Part shown: positions 5,756-7,685 of the stretch, piece after piece
Layout of the letters: the number at the start of each line of letters is the position of its first letter
Position numbering within the stretch: the stretch's first letter is position 1
Assembly: GCA_013824215.1 (NCBI GenBank)
Contig: PNNM01000048.1
Span: 1-7,685 of the forward strand
Reading direction: 5' to 3'
DNA: 7,685 nucleotides
DNA from: Coriobacteriaceae bacterium
GTDB lineage: Bacteria > Actinomycetota > Coriobacteriia > Anaerosomatales > D1FN1-002
Notes under the pieces: model-generated
Database searches by the model: none
Told to the model about the DNA's origin: nothing
Seen by the model: the letters and a program-made list of their open reading frames with translations, nothing else
Made by a program: the position numbers and the translations under genes

Positions 5756-7685
5756 AGCGCCGCTGCGAGTTCCCCCCGCGCATCCCCGAGGGGCCGCTCC
5801 ACGGGGAGTCGCCGACCGGGAACGTGTGCGTGACCGACGAGCCCCGCCGAGGCGCCCGCGGCTTCGTGGACGCATGGAGATCGCTGATCACGGGCCTCGG
5901 GATAACCGGGCGCATCGCTCTGCGCAAGCCCGTGACGGTGCGCTACCCGCTCGAGAAGGTGGTGCTGTCGCCGCGCTGGCGCGGCGCGTTGCGTCTGCGC
6001 GGCATGCTGGGGACCGACGAGATCGGCATCATCGCGGCACCGTCCACCGAGTACAACGCGCTGATCGACGCGACCTATCGCGAGGACAGGCTGCCCCCGT
6101 GCGTGGGGAACTGCCCGGCCAACGTGGATGCGCGCGGTCAGAACTACCACATCGCGGACGGTCGTCCCGCCGAGGCGTACGAACTCGTCCGCGAGCGCAA
6201 CATCCTGCCGGGTGTGTTGGGCCGCATCTGCCACCACCCCTGCGAGACGGCTTGCCGGCGCAACTACTACGACGAGCCGCTCGCCATCAGGCCCCTGCAC
6301 CGGGTGGCCTACGAGGAATACCAGGCGGTCAAGGCCGGCCGTCTGTCGCGCTACGAGCAGACCAGCGGCAAGCGCGTCGCCATCGTCGGGTCGGGGCCGA
6401 GCGCTCTGGCGGCGGCACTCGACCTGATGGGACACGGCCACGCGGTGACCGTCTACGAGAAGGACGCGACGCCGGGCGGCGCTCTCAACTCCGGGGTGCC
6501 CTCGTACCGTCTGCCGCGCGAGGTCCTGCACGGCGAGATCGGCGACCTCGTCGAGATGGGGATGGACCTGCGCTGCGGTGTCCAGATCGGATCCGACGTC
6601 CCGCTCGACCATCTCATCGGGGAGTACGACGCCGTGCTCATCGCGGCGGGTCTCCAGGACAGCCGCATCCTCCCCGTGCCGGGATCTACCGCCGAGGGGG
6701 TCCGCGGAGCCCTCGAATTCCTGAGGGACGCGAACTGGAAGGGCGATGCGGACGTGCGCGGCAAGCGCGTGCTCGTGATCGGCGGCGGGAACGTCGCCAT
6801 CGACGTGGCACGGTGCGCTTTGCGCACGGGTGCGACCGAGGTGCGGTTCGCATGCCTCGAGGCCGACGACGAGATGCCGTGCCACCCGTGGGAGATCGAA
6901 GAGGCGCTCGACGAGGGTGTCATCGCCATGTGCGGCCAGGGTCCCGAGGAGGTGCTCGTCGACGACGGGCACGTCACAGGGATGATGCTGCGCCAGTGCA
7001 TGTCGGTCTTCGACGCACAGGGGCGCTTCGCGCCTGTCTTCGGCGAGGGCTTCACGAAGGTCGACTGCGATGTGGTCGTCTTCTCCATCGGGCAGGCCTC
7101 GCGCCTGCGCGACCTCGTTCAGGGTACCGACCTGGAGCTCGACGAGCGGGGCAACCTGCCCGTGGACGGCGCGTACTTCACGACGCAGGCCTCCGGCGTT
7201 TTCGCGTGCGGCGAGGTCGTCACCGGACCCGGCAGCGCGATCGCCTCGATCGCCACCGGGCACGAGGCCGCCACCTCCATCCACCGCTACCTCTGCTGCG
7301 AGGACATCCGCGCCGGCCGCGTCCCCCGGCCCGTGCCCGTCTACGACCGGTACGGTCCCGCGCTGCTCGACGGGATCGAGGAGTCCCGCAGGAGGGTGAC
7401 GATGGCCATGGCGGCTCCCGAGGAGCGCGCCACCGATTTCCGCCAGGTGGAGATGGGCATGACGCGCCTCGAGGGACTCACCGAGTCCGCACGCTGCCTG
7501 CGCTGTCAGTCCGAAGTCTGCGTGGGCTGCACCTTCTGCGCCAGGACGTGTCCCGACTACGCGATACAGGTCGAGCGGATCGACGACCCGGGCGAACGCT
7601 GCCTGACCAGGTACGAACTCGACCTCACGAAGTGCTGCTTCTGCGGGCTGTGCGCCGAGCAGTGCCCGACCAACGCGCTCACGCA
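5746..7685 (+). CDS. nuoI: NuoI-like subunit with an inserted GltD-type FAD/NAD(P)H oxidoreductase (3'-truncated)
   Basis: The frame is open for 646 codons and leaves the window without a stop. Residues 1-38 are unplaced. Residues 39-84 match the NuoI N-terminus: an amphipathic segment GFVDAWRSLITGLGIT, then KPVTVRYP and LSPRWRG. A GltD-like unit follows: an Fe-S domain at about 117-182 (Cys119, Cys123, GRICHHPCETAC with Cys162/166/170), FAD motif VGSGPSA (214-220), NAD(P) motif VIGGGNVAID (344-353) and a flavin-binding end at FACGEVVTGPGSAI (486-499). Residues 584-646 form a ferredoxin: CLRC (584-587), then C592-x2-C595-x2-C598-x3-C602-P and C630-x2-C633-x2-C636-x3-C640-P, the second in the NuoI-like context CCFCGLCAEQCPTNALT. 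NuoI normally is about 150-200 residues in one piece. The GTG start overlaps nuoH by 10 bases, with GGGGGTGG upstream; GTGs at 5824 and 5830 are alternatives. The likely role is NAD(P)H oxidation feeding clusters N6a/N6b of complex I. Domain calls are firm; the role is inferred. Confidence 0.92.
   Translation, partial: MAVERRCEFPPRIPEGPLHGESPTGNVCVTDEPRRGARGFVDAWRSLITGLGITGRIALRKPVTVRYPLEKVVLSPRWRGALRLRGMLGTDEIGIIAAPSTEYNALIDATYREDRLPPCVGNCPANVDARGQNYHIADGRPAEAYELVRERNILPGVLGRICHHPCETACRRNYYDEPLAIRPLHRVAYEEYQAVKAGRLSRYEQTSGKRVAIVGSGPSALAAALDLMGHGHAVTVYEKDATPGGALNSGVPSYRLPREVLHGEIGDLVEMGMDLRCGVQIGSDVPLDHLIGEYDAVLIAAGLQDSRILPVPGSTAEGVRGALEFLRDANWKGDADVRGKRVLVIGGGNVAIDVARCALRTGATEVRFACLEADDEMPCHPWEIEEALDEGVIAMCGQGPEEVLVDDGHVTGMMLRQCMSVFDAQGRFAPVFGEGFTKVDCDVVVFSIGQASRLRDLVQGTDLELDERGNLPVDGAYFTTQASGVFACGEVVTGPGSAIASIATGHEAATSIHRYLCCEDIRAGRVPRPVPVYDRYGPALLDGIEESRRRVTMAMAAPEERATDFRQVEMGMTRLEGLTESARCLRCQSEVCVGCTFCARTCPDYAIQVERIDDPGERCLTRYELDLTKCCFCGLCAEQCPTNALT

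Noticed and set aside
4643..5875. 410-codon open frame on the - strand across nuoH
   Set aside because: Its translation is rich in His, Arg, Gly and Glu with no recognisable domain, and it is antisense to a clear nuoH.
5464..7284. 606-codon open frame on the - strand opposite the end of nuoH and the NuoI fusion
   Set aside because: It lies antisense to a + strand frame full of recognisable Fe-S, FAD and NAD motifs, and its own translation is low-complexity, rich in Arg, Ala, Val, His and Asp, with no family signature. It is a GC-rich shadow frame.

Overview
The window is high-GC, tightly packed DNA. All recognised genes are on the + strand. Gene content, GC-rich third codon positions, frequent GTG starts and a tRNA-Val with an encoded CCA end fit a high-GC actinobacterium, perhaps an anaerobic deep-branching lineage such as Coriobacteriia. 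The taxonomic placement is inference; no marker gene in the window settles it.

Layout: (1) 2-1607 is the end of a nucleotide-sugar pair: the C-terminal part of a non-hydrolysing UDP-GlcNAc 2-epimerase (wecB-like), then a complete UDP-glucose 4-epimerase (galE). (2) 1616-1770 holds a tRNA-Val(CAC) gene with a candidate -10 box upstream and a strong GC hairpin downstream. (3) 1854-2114 encodes an 86-residue uncharacterised protein. (4) 2115-2261 is the regulatory gap before the respiratory operon, with a candidate extended -10 promoter and a perfect 9-bp inverted repeat. (5) 2262 to the end is a complex I operon in the order nuoA-nuoB-nuoC-nuoD-nuoH-(nuoI fusion), mostly with overlapping or almost touching genes. 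It runs off the right edge.

The most striking feature is the last gene, open from 5746 to the window edge without a stop. Its N-terminus is NuoI-like: an amphipathic anchor followed by a KPVTVRYP...SPRWRG signature. A complete GltD-type flavoprotein comes next, with an N-terminal Fe-S domain and FAD and NAD(P) Rossmann folds. It then resumes as a NuoI-like ferredoxin with two C-x2-C-x2-C-x3-CP motifs. In addition, nuoE, nuoF and nuoG are absent from their usual place between nuoD and nuoH.

The simplest working model is a complex I whose standard NADH-dehydrogenase module (NuoEFG) is replaced by a GltD-like NAD(P)H oxidoreductase built into the NuoI subunit. Electrons would pass from NAD(P)H to FAD, then Fe-S clusters, N6a/N6b, N2 in NuoB and a quinone at the NuoB/NuoD/NuoH interface. 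The residues after the second Rossmann fold carry an acidic CLE motif where GltD usually has an arginine pair, which favours NADH over NADPH. The electron path and cofactor choice are inference; the domain order and gene order are read directly from the sequence.
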